A DNA stretch of 64,000 nucleotides from Pisolithus tinctorius (lineage: Eukaryota > Basidiomycota > Agaricomycetes > Boletales > Pisolithaceae): contig JANFAH010000051.1 of assembly GCA_024663395.1 (NCBI GenBank), positions 310,001 to 374,000 on the forward strand, given 5' to 3'. Positions within the stretch are counted from its first letter, which is position 1; every line of letters starts with the position of its first letter. Positions 10,910 through 20,154 of the stretch are shown piece by piece. A program made the position numbers and the translations under genes. The notes beneath the pieces are model-generated. The model had not been told where the DNA came from. It ran no database searches and saw nothing but the letters and a program-made list of their open reading frames with translations.

Positions 10910-12547
10910 TTCTCTACACAAGTCAAGTTGTTTCGTATGCAACTCTGTATGAGTAGGATATGTTGTAGATCGATTTTTTCCATGTACCACTCGTCGTTGC
11001 AAAACATCGGAATATCAGTGATCTACCATTGGAACGAGGCCTGCGATACCTGCTCCATGTCCCCACCCACGTAGAACCAGGCTGCACATTCCCAGAGCAC
11101 AACTACCACGCTCATCGTTGTTCGTAACTCTCTCCGACCAGCGGCCGTTGCCCTCCCTCTGGATCATGATCACAATGCCAAAGAAACCACGTAATATTCG
11201 CTACAGATGCAGGCCTTTGACTATTAGACAAGAAGGTTAAACTGATGGTAATTTTGTCTTCGAATGCATCCGCAATCGTATACCCTCCATTATAGGTAAG
11301 ATATGATTGCGATCTTAATAGGATTATTAGCCGCCGGAACGAATGTATCATGGGGAACGTCGATCCGGTGAGGGCGTCGCCATCAATAGCACTTCCGGTG
11401 AAATGACCTACGAAGAAATGCGAAGGCTACCTATCCTTGATTTCGTACTCTGCGACATCTTCCATTGATGCTGAAGAAACCACGTAATATTTGCTACAGA
11501 CGCAGCGCTTTTGACTAGACACGAAGATTAAACTGATAGTAATTTTGTCTTTGAATGCCCCCGCATTCGTATACCCTCCATTATACATAAGATATTATTG
11601 TGATTTCATTGAGATTATGGGCCGGAATGAATACATCGTGGCGAAGGTCGACCCAGCGAGGGCGTTGCCATCAATAGTACTTCCAGTAAAATGACCTACG
11701 AAGAAATGCGTAGGCTACCTAGACACACTCCTCAATGCTTCATGTGCACCCTCCGATTCACAGTATTATTTGCTATATAATACATTCGTGGACATTCGCC
11801 CCCAAGTCGAGCATCACGTGCTTTTTATATACGGTGGGTATAGCAGAGGGCATATGGCGTATGCTAGTGACAAACATATATAGCGTATCCAAAAAAATTG
11901 CTACTCAGTGGATCTGGACAATTTCATATTAGCAATATCCACTAAAAGCTCGGTTCCATACACGTGGAGTATCTTGTCGATGAATCTCAGAGCGTCTTGG
12001 CATTATAACCCGTTTCCAAGCTCTAGTTTTTAAATTTATAAATTAAGCTGTATGTATGCGTGGGATATAGATCCAGTGTACGGCATGTAGCATGGCAACC
12101 TTTTCCGGCACTTATCCGTTGAATACTTTTGACGTTTGGCCGTGTAAGTAGTAAAGATGCACCTCTAATTTCAAGCACTGGTGGTGCAGTGGTAATGTAT
12201 CATCCCCAGTTCCTTGAAGGTCCTAAGTTCGAGACCGAGCCAGGCCACTTCTCCTGAAAAAAAAGTTGGTGAGTGTAAACCCCTGATGCGATGTCTAGCC
12301 TGCTTACATAATCACATTAGAGCGTGCCATAGTAGTAGATGGTAGTACTACATGATACATGATGCTGTTAACCAGCACATAGAACATTTTTATTCAATGA
12401 AAAGGACACCATTTTTCAGTGATAGAAACACTTATTTTTCAGTGGTTAGGACACTGTTTTTTAGTAGGCCGAATGGGCACTTCAGCATCACATAAAAACA
12501 CTGAAGTTCAATGACTGACACTCATTAAAAGTGACTTGGACACTTGA
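10910..12547. other. Non-coding right part of the transposon
   Basis: No gene is seen. It contains the direct repeat at 11181-11722 and, from about 12370, the subterminal array of AGTGTC-like motifs. Confidence 0.5.
11181..11722. repeat. Direct repeat, two copies of about 250 bp
   Basis: 11181-11432 and 11474-11722 are diverged copies. Both begin AAGAAACCACGTAATATT and end GACCTACGAAGAAATGCG followed by GGCTACCT. Differences are scattered substitutions and small indels, so the duplication is not recent. Confidence 0.85.
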
Positions 12548-12573
12548 TTTTAGTGATTTTACTTTTTACAGTG
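12548..12573 (-). repeat. Right terminal inverted repeat
   Basis: 26 bp, perfect reverse complement of 1792-1817. The preceding 170 bp carry many GGACAC, ACACTT and TTCAGTG motifs. Confidence 0.9.
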
Positions 12574-12577
12574 TGTA
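12574..12577. repeat. Right target-site duplication (TGTA)
   Basis: TGTA directly follows the right terminal ACAGTG of the transposon. Confidence 0.7.
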
Positions 12578-13422
12578 GCAACTTATTTTCCTGCCAGATA
12601 TAATACGCATTGCTTGATGGCCGGAGCCCGTGGCTGGGTAGAGGGCATAAGTTTTCATAGGAGTCCTCGAAGGAGTTCCAAAGTGGCTGTCGAGTCATAT
12701 CCGGCCATAGGTGCCCGCCGAATGAGCTCGGCGAGCAGCTTGGCTGTGTAACCAACACGACTGGGGCGGTAAACTCAAATCGATGAAATGACGACGCACC
12801 ACATGCTAGAAGGCCACATGCCCCCTGGTTTTCGCCCGATCACTTCCCGTTCCCCAACCAGTTACCTGATCATGACACTTGAAGTGCCTAAACATGATTG
12901 ATGTCGAATCTAGGATGCACTGGTCGGGCCGCTAGCACGCAGTGGCATTGCCAAACAATGCTCAGTTGCAACTGGCGAACAAGAAATGTTCAGCTCGGCT
13001 GGCACGGACATGAAACGTGTCAGTCTCTCGGTCATCTTACTCCGATCATACTGAGTGCTCCGAGACCACATGGACATCATTGCGGCTATCTTTACTACTG
13101 TAACAACGCAGAGGCGTCCACGGTCAGAGTTCCGCTGCAAAGATACTCCATACATATCCCATATAATTTTCGTACAGTGCAAAAATGACTATGTACATAA
13201 TAAATGTGCCATCTAAAGGAAAGCGAGAGTACGAGGAACACTTGGTACATATTTGCATTACTGATGCATACAGTGGAAGAGGCAGTTCGAGTTTCAGTAT
13301 CCTGGTAGCGTGGACTCCAAAGTCTGGAACAGGGAACCGACCGCACGGCACCTTGGGCGGGTAGACTAACAACCTTGGTAAGAACGGGACGGTAGGACGG
13401 CGATGAAGTGATACACCACCAT
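12578..13422. other. Intergenic between the transposon and cerato-platanin copy 2
   Basis: No gene, repeat or RNA gene was recognised in these 845 bp. Confidence 0.5.
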
Positions 13423-13857
13423 TCACTGAAGGAAACCGCAGTACGCCGGGTCCACAGGCGTCGACTGCACGTCCACCCTCCCCAATTGGGTTGACTGTCC
13501 GTCTGTCAAGTAATCCATTGCTTGCTGTGCAACATTAAACCCGTCCAACGCGCTGTCTACGGCGAGGACAGAAATCGACTTGTCCTCGTAGGTGAGGTTG
13601 TAGCAAGTTTTACAAGCGGGTGAGTTCCAGCCCGTGACAGTATACGCCCCTCCGACGTATGGGAAGTTTGGAACCTGTCCGAGCGTTGAATACCCTAGGT
13701 TTTCCAGTCCGTTGGAGCCATTCGAGCATGCTAGGTAATCAAGAGATTCAGAGGAGTCATCGTAAACCGGATCATAGGAGAGGGTTTGTGTTGTGGTTTG
13801 GCAGAGTACATGGAGGGTAAAGGTGGATAGGAAAACGAGGATAGATGCGAGCTTCAT
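13423..13857 (-). CDS. Cerato-platanin family secreted protein (copy 2)
   Basis: Single-exon gene for 144 residues, exactly the length of copy 1 at 753-1187 and clearly paralogous. A signal peptide (MKLASILVFLSTFTLHVLC) is followed by QTTTQTLSYD, GAYTVTGWNSPACKTCYNL and the C-terminal AYCGFLQ. The four structural cysteines are conserved. Differences are spread over the whole protein, so the duplication is old. Expected role: a small secreted cell-wall or chitin-interacting protein. The frame is intact. The start at 13857 directly precedes the signal peptide, and a TATA-like site lies about 75 bp upstream. Confidence 0.92.
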   Translation of the reverse strand: MKLASILVFLSTFTLHVLCQTTTQTLSYDPVYDDSSESLDYLACSNGSNGLENLGYSTLGQVPNFPYVGGAYTVTGWNSPACKTCYNLTYEDKSISVLAVDSALDGFNVAQQAMDYLTDGQSTQLGRVDVQSTPVDPAYCGFLQ

Positions 13858-13931
13858 TTGGAGCGTAGGAGGTGATGAGGATATGGACTTTGAACAGTGC
13901 AGGTGGTCGAAATTTCTCCAAGGTGGCCTCC

Positions 13932-13938
13932 CTTATAT
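13932..13938 (-). promoter_or_regulatory. TATA-box candidate for cerato-platanin copy 2
   Basis: ATATAAG on the minus strand about 75 bp upstream of the start codon, the only TATA-like word in this upstream region. Confidence 0.45.
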
Positions 13939-15301
13939 GCCTAGGTATCGGTGAATATTTGGCTGAATGTAGGACCGTGTCTGAAGTAGTGTAGGGTAGT
14001 ATCTCCGAATATACACCGTGCGTTCATGGTCAGCAGACTGACGGGGCGGGCCATAATGCTTTTTCCAGGCTTCACGACTTCCATCTGAGTGAAAGGGAAA
14101 TCCAAACACAGTACCGCAAGCAATGTTTTCGATACAATAGCTGGATGGATCGTTAAGCCACTCACCAGTCTAGTATCAGCTTTACTGTAAACGCTCAGAC
14201 AGAACCACACCGTAATCCGCTCGAAGCTCTTGGCAGCTGGAGTTATCAACACAGGTATTTCCGTCCCCCTTTGAGAGGGCGAAACAGGGCCGTTCACCAA
14301 AAATACTGGCCTCTTGCAGAAATGTGGCGAGAAGCATGGAATGTAACAGAAAGGCCCAAGGTTCCTGGATAAAAACTGCTCGTCAGGTCAGCGCAAGCCG
14401 GAGTTGATGGTATCTAGAAGGTAGCACGACAAAATTGGCACAAGCAATGCTGATGGGTGGAGTGTCGGGGATTCAAACCTCTCCTGGTAGAAGTTGGTCC
14501 GACGGCTTGCCAGCATGAAACGCAAAAGCCAGAATTGTACTCCTGTGAACAATGCAGGAGGGACGAGACATCCGGACTATGAGGTATGTGTCCTTAACTC
14601 GTCGTTTGTCTGCTAAAGGGATGAGAGGAGCAGAACTAATGGATTGTGTGAGCTGGCTACTTAAAATCTATGTCGTTTCTAGTTGTGATTAGCATAAATA
14701 AATATAAGCTAAAGTCGTCATTCAGGATATGCAATAGACGACGGAGACAAGAAGGCTGTCTCACTGTCATATGCGAGTTATATCTCGAACCCGAGCGAAC
14801 GCATGCATTCGACATGCTTCTTAAGAACTTCAGCGCACTGACCCTGATCTCCACCTTTCTCAAGGAAGCAAACGTCACGAGCGGCCTTTGTTTCTGGGCA
14901 TGCGCAGCATCTAGACAAAACTGGAAATGTCTGGTCTGTAGCAAAGCAAAATGGCAGACGTACGGCTTGAGACCCTTCGGGTTAAGAGGGTTCATTTTGG
15001 GATTTGTAGGGTCATACTTCTCCGGAGCTGGGGCTGGCGGTGATGGCGACCACCAGGAGAAGAACTAATAAACGCTCAGAACTCTTCCTCGACGACGACC
15101 TCTACGCTGACTTACACTGGAGAACATTGCTACAAGGTTTCTGCCAACCGTCGCCGGGTCATTTCGTACGTTGTTCTGTTCCTTGCTTATGTAAGGTGCC
15201 AGCAGGCTCTAGCGAGTACCGTCACCTTGCTCGGGACAACTCATACTTACCTTTTATCACGGTCTTGTCTTTGGTGGGTCTCGTGGCGAAGCGGATCGAC
15301 G
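13939..15301. other. Intergenic between cerato-platanin copy 2 and the ABC transporter
   Basis: No confident gene. Open frames of about 110-130 codons exist on both strands (for example minus 14657-14995, starting MNPLNPKGLKPYVCHF), but no family is recognisable and opposite-strand frames overlap them. The promoter of the ABC transporter must lie in the right part. Confidence 0.4.
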
Positions 15302-18300
15302 ATGGCTGCGCGAACGCCGCCGTTGTCCAAAATATTCTACGCGCTTGCTTCAACCGTTCTATTGGCCAGTCATGTAGCAGGCCAGTCGTGTTCAAACTTT
15401 GGCGCTGCATCCTCCTCCTCCAGCTGTCTATGCCCTCCTGGATTTGGTGGTTCGAACTGTTCGGAACCCGCTTGTGGCGGTACTATCTTTGACGGTTCGA
15501 ATCGCACTCTCGCGTCATCGACGTCAGGAGGTTTTCCTAACCTGACAGCCTCTGGCTGCTCTTGCTCTAGCGGGTGGACTGGTACTGGGTGCAATGTATG
15601 TACTACTTCGTCCGCCTGTCAAACAGCGTGGGCCGCTGTCAATGGCAATGCCAGCGCAAGTGCTGGGCTGGCTGCGGCGTCGGGCGTAAACGACACCCTA
15701 GTTTGTAATACACAACCAACGGTATATGCAGCCGGTGAGATAAGCTGCCAGGTCAACGTACGTTCATACTATTTGCCCTGATCAGATGTGATTGAGTCTC
15801 ATGTCGTCTCAGAATCCTACCTTGCAATCACTCTTCCCGTTGCAATCTAATTTGAATATTCTCCGCACCTACAACAGTTCGCTCTCTCCCTTGCACAATA
15901 CTTCTGGCACTCTTCTTTCTCCAAATGGATCTTCGGCAGCGTACGCCCAACTCTTCTACGCCGGCGTCGAACAATTCTCGTGTACCGCTTCCCCCTGTAC
16001 GCAGTCGACCTCGGGTTCAACAGACACATGGACTTGCTCCAATCTGCAATGCGCTTGCTTCGAGGGCACCGCGTTCTGTGGAGGTGTTCCGTCTCTGAGC
16101 CTCAATGGTACTATAAACGCACTCAGTGGCAGCCTCACAGTTTCTTGCAACGGTGATACATGTAATTTCCAGCAGCAGGTTCTCAACGGTCTCTTCGGCT
16201 CAAGTGGGTTGGCTTTGCAAGGATGCGTTTTGGGGAATGCGTCAGTCAGGCTGTGATAGATTCCTCCAACGCGAATTCCACCTCGACTGGAAGTAATTCT
16301 TCACAGCTAGGCGGAGGTGTCATTGCTGGTCTTGCTGTCATGAGTGCCTTACTCGGAGCTGGCATCATTGCTATCGTATGGGGATTATTGCTCCAGCGCG
16401 CTGCGCGTAACAAGCCATTCGACGGTGGTGCAGCAGGTGGTATCGGCGTTCGTTGGTCAGACGTCTCCTATTTCATACGACCATCGGGCACATTCAAAGG
16501 TTCAATATTCTCTCCCTCCGGACATGCTTATGGAGAAAAAACTATCCTGGACGGCGTTAGCGGAACTATTGGTCCAGGGATGTTGATGGCTGTCCTCGGT
16601 CCCAGCGGTGCAGGGAAGACGACGCTGGTAGAATTGATCGCTGGGAAACCAAAGTCGGGGCTATTCACAGGCTCCATAACATTCCCTCCTCTGCCTGCTG
16701 GTAAACGCCCTCGTGTGGCATTCGTACCGCAGACGGATGTGCTGCCTGCATTCTTGACGGTCCGGGAGGCTTTGATATTCGCGGCGTCTCTACGCCTACC
16801 AGAATCGCTTTCGGAAGAAAGGAAGGCGGCTATTGTCGATGCTGTGATTGAAAAACTAGGTTTGGAAGGTGTTGCAGAAACTAGGATTGGCGCGACAGAT
16901 GGATCAGGCCGTGGCATCAGTGGGGGTGAGGCACGCCGAGTGAGTATCGGGTTGGAGCTTGTCGGATGCCCTGATATTCTCGTGTGTGACGAGCCAACGA
17001 GTGGTTTGGACTCTGTGAGTGCGTGGCGCGTCGTTTCCGTGCTTAAGGAAGTTGCAAGAGGAGGAGGCGGGTTATTCGGTGCCATAGAAGGCGAAAAGAA
17101 TAATAGTCGAGGTGTTGCGGTTATTTGCAGCGTCCATCAGCCAAGGTACGTTTCGAATATTGGGCCGGCGCTTCGTCTTATTTCGACCATAGCTCGCGAC
17201 TTTACCATGCTTTTGACTCCGTTATGCTCCTTTCACACGGACGTGCGTTATATTCGGGCCCCGGTGGACTTGCGCCTGCCCAACACTTCAAGGCTATTCG
17301 TGATGCAGAGGTTGCACAAGATAGTATTTCAGAGATGCCAGAGTACGAAGAAGGATACAACGTCGCGGATTACCTGCTCGAGATCGCAAGTGTTGCTCCA
17401 GTCGGACTTTTCTCCTCTTCACGCGTGATGGAGAGCACTGTTAATCAGTCGCAAGACTTCAGTGGTCCCAGCGCGAGTCCAACCGCTGACGAAAAGCCTG
17501 CTGGTGCAGCCGATGTAGAAGCTTTGTCGAATCGCAGCAAGCCATCCCGAGGCGACTACGCTACAACGTTCCTCACCCAATTTCAGGTGTTATGCGGGCG
17601 AGAATGGAAGATAATACGGCGGTAAGTACACCTCGCAGGGACCTGTGCATGTTACTGAATTGCGCTGGGTAGAGACAAGACGTTGTTCCTTACTCATGTT
17701 ACAATAGCCGCTATTTTAGGGGGTATTCTGCGGTGCGTGGGTTACGGAGGTTTTATTCAACAACTGAAACAGCGGCCATGGTACAGGTGGACTGTATTTC
17801 CACACTGGTATCACCATCGCAGGCTTCCAGTCTCGAGTGGGATGTCTATTCTTCCTGGTGAGAGTATGTCCTGTCGTATTTATTGACGGCGACCGACAGT
17901 CTGTAGGGATCATTGACCGCGTTTTCGTCGTTGAGTGCATTGTATAATGTCGTGGAAGTTCGTTCGTTATTCGTTCGCGAACGGTCCAATTCATACTACA
18001 GGTAAGACCTTAGTGTTTCTCACCATTCTATTTCTGATGCCCCCTGAACAGTCCGACCGCGTGGTTGTTATCCCGAATTTTGTTCGATGTTATACCATTG
18101 CGAGTCCTTCCGACTATCATTGTATCGACCATGTGAGTCGCTTGGCAACTTCATGTTACCCGATTTTACCGTTTGATTTCCAGTACATATTGGATGGCAG
18201 GCTTGTCACCCGAAGCTTCCAGATTCTTCAAGTTCCTCTTCATTCTCGTATTGTACACGCTCGCCATGACCCTCTGGGTAAGCTTTGCCATGTTCGCCGT

Positions 18301-18820
18301 GACATTTGTTGATCTCACCATTATTACAGAACTTCTTCCTTGCCACTTCTTTCCGCAACGGTGGGATTGCAATTTTGATATCTGCCCTTTCGGCATTATA
18401 CCAGATGACATATGCTGGCTTCTTCGTGCACTTGACTTCCATTCCGCCGGTGTTGAGGTGGCTCCAGTGGCTTTGCCCGCTCAAGGTTAGTATCCGTGGT
18501 AGGAAATTTTGTTGTACTTATCCCCACGATGTCAGTTTTGCCTGGAGGCCCTTTCCGTAAATGAAGTTGGATCTGGGCTCACGATCCAAGATACCTTGCA
18601 AGGTGTCCCCATCAGCATATCTGCAGCAGTCATGATGCAAATAGTAAGCACGTTTTCTATCTGCTTGGCAAGCCTGATTTTCTGATTTTTGTTACAATAG
18701 CTGTTTGGTTTCGACCTCAGCAGCTACTATAGAGATGTGCTCGTCTTGTTTGCTTTCATCGCTGGCTTAGGTCTGCTTGTGATCGGCGTGGTTTGGTACA
18801 AGGTTAGGGAACAGCGTTAA
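15302..18820 (+). CDS. ABCG-type half transporter with extracellular EGF-like region (Adp1-like)
   Basis: Multi-exon gene. A signal peptide (MAARTPPLSKIFYALASTVL...) is followed by an extracellular Cys-rich EGF-like region (CLCPPGFGGSNC, CSCSSGWTGTGCNVC), then a membrane segment (GVIAGLAVMSALLGAGIIAI). A nucleotide-binding domain follows, with Walker A GPSGAGKTT, signature ISGGEARRVS, Walker B ILVCDEPTSGLD and the H-loop VICSVHQP. The C-terminal membrane part starts FLTHVTIAAILGGGLYFHTG and ends WYKVREQR. This order matches the fungal ABCG group of yeast ADP1. The substrate is unknown. Introns include 15758-15812, 17146-17192, 17622-17672 and 17723-17786. One base appears missing at the T4G4 run 16228-16235: GCVF continues only in the next frame as GECVSQAVID. 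The start is the ATG before the signal peptide. Confidence 0.88.
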
Positions 18821-19143
18821 ACGTCTTACGCGTTCCTACCGTTCTCTTCATTGCTTTTACTTCTGTTTTTGGGCTGCATTGTGTATGAGACATTGCTTTG
18901 ACATCTTTCCTTCTTTTGTCCTCTCCCATGTCCTGTGACCATATTGACGATGATTCCTGCGCTTACTCTGTTTACATCTATGTCTAATTGACAGTAGCCG
19001 ATTTTCTTTCTTGTCTTCGTAGGCTACGGCTTGCTTGTCGACTCGTTTGTTGTATTCTGCTACCTCAACTGTAGCTGATTAGAGTCACAGTCCTATCGTT
19101 GATACACAGCCACTGCTCTTCCTCTGTAGAAACCAGAACCAAC
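18821..19143. other. Intergenic between ABC transporter and methyltransferase
   Basis: T-rich 3' region of the transporter followed by the upstream region of the methyltransferase. No other feature was seen. Confidence 0.5.
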
Positions 19144-20033
19144 ATGGCAGAGCACCCGGCGATGCCAACCCATGGACATTGCCATGGGCTTGGTCAAACC
19201 AACGGAATTGAAGAAGCAAACAAACGATTCTTCATAGTGCTGGAATCGCAGAACACTACTCCGAACGCCCCGGCGCAGTAGAGTGCGCACGGAGGTTGGC
19301 AGCTGCGATGCTCAAGCTGTATCCTTTCGCCGAGGAGGAAACAACGGTCATGGATTTTGCTTGTGGAACTGGTAAGTCAGCCATATCGATGGTGCCTACT
19401 TGCACCACCCCACGCATAGAACCTACATACCACGTACATGATATGTAGGTCTTATATCCAGGGAACTCGCACCATATGCCAAGTCCATCGTGGGCGTCGA
19501 TATCAGCCAGAATATGGTTGATATGTATAATCTCAGCCTTTACAATCAGGGCATCTCTCCTGACGAGATGAGGGCCGTGTGCATACCAGCGATAAAGGAG
19601 GATGAAGAACATCTGAAGGGGATGACCTTGACGTCATTGTGGTGAGTGGAGGATGTTATGTTCCTATTGTGAATGCGGACATAGGCGTGATACCGGCGTT
19701 TTAGTGCGCAAATGCTTACCATCACTTCGCGTCGATCGACAGTGTCACCAAGTCCTTAGTTTCGTACCTTAAACAGGGGGGCTCGCTCCTGGTCGCAGAT
19801 CTAATCAAGAGTCAGTCATCTGAAGAGATCTTTCCTTCTAACGCCCACCACATCGTGCCCCACATGGGTGGCTTCACTGCTGAAGAAATTCGGAATGCCT
19901 TCGAAGGTGCCGGGACTTCATAATTTCAGCCTCACGAAAGCAACGAACGCAATGCCTAGACACGCGACGGGAGTCGGTGACCTTTTTCATTGCCCGGGAG
20001 ACAAATGAAAGGAGAGATGAACTTCACGTGTGA
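19144..20033 (+). pseudogene. SAM-dependent methyltransferase, interrupted by about four indels
   Basis: Class I methyltransferase of a type common in fungi. It has an N-terminal His-rich start (MAEHPAMPTHGHCHG) and NGIEEANKRFF, then HYSERPGAVECARRLAAAML, and motif I VMDFACGTG. After an intron comes LISRELAPYAKSIVGVDISQ, then AYHHFASIDSVTKSLVSYLK, GGSLLVADLIK and a C-terminus ending LFIARETNERRDELHV. The frame breaks near 19230 (one base short), at the G4 run 19618-19621 (one short), near 19915 (one extra) and at the T5 run 19983-19987 (one extra). No substitution-type stop is needed to explain the breaks, and the protein sequence stays family-like across each. It is therefore either very recently dead or, more likely given the same pattern in neighbouring genes, an assembly artefact. 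Confidence 0.75.
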
Positions 20034-20154
20034 GATTCTCGGTGATCGATATCTACAGTGGTCGTATCATATTCCTTGCGAGAACTTCGTCTGCTGGTAC
20101 GTACGTAGATTTTCAGTCATAAATAAACTAATGCCTAGTGATAATACACGTCGA

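Larger units (their letters stand above)
1792..12573. mobile_element. Three-gene CACTA/Plavaka-type DNA transposon, 10.8 kb
   Basis: Both ends are the same 26 bp in inverted orientation, starting CACTGTAAAAAGTAAAATCA, and resemblance continues for about 10 more bases. TGTA occurs immediately outside each end (1788-1791 and 12574-12577), as expected of a target-site duplication. The subterminal zones of both ends are rich in short motifs of the AGTGTC/GGACAC kind, typical of transposase-binding arrays. Inside are a Plavaka-like transposase (5322-9961, minus), an accessory protein (3385-5135, minus) and a small divergent gene (10109-10909, plus). Plavaka elements belong to the CACTA/CMC superfamily and are abundant in mushrooms. 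The element sits between two paralogous cerato-platanin genes. The boundaries are read directly. The family assignment rests on transposase motifs and the CACT-starting termini. Confidence 0.85.

Noticed and set aside
12181..12262. tRNA-like sequence (box A-like TGGTGCAGTGG and box B-like GTTCGAGACC)
   Set aside because: The stems do not pair into a cloverleaf. At most it is a tRNA-derived SINE fragment, and no second copy was seen in the window.
14455..14525. Possible tRNA or SINE on the minus strand (TGGCAAGCCGTCGG ... GGTTTGAATCC)
   Set aside because: Promoter-box spacing is plausible but the T-stem and acceptor stem do not pair.
14657..14995. Open frame of 112 codons on the minus strand upstream of the ABC transporter
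   Set aside because: An overlapping frame on the other strand is equally open, and there is no recognisable family or splice support. Mentioned only within the intergenic entry.
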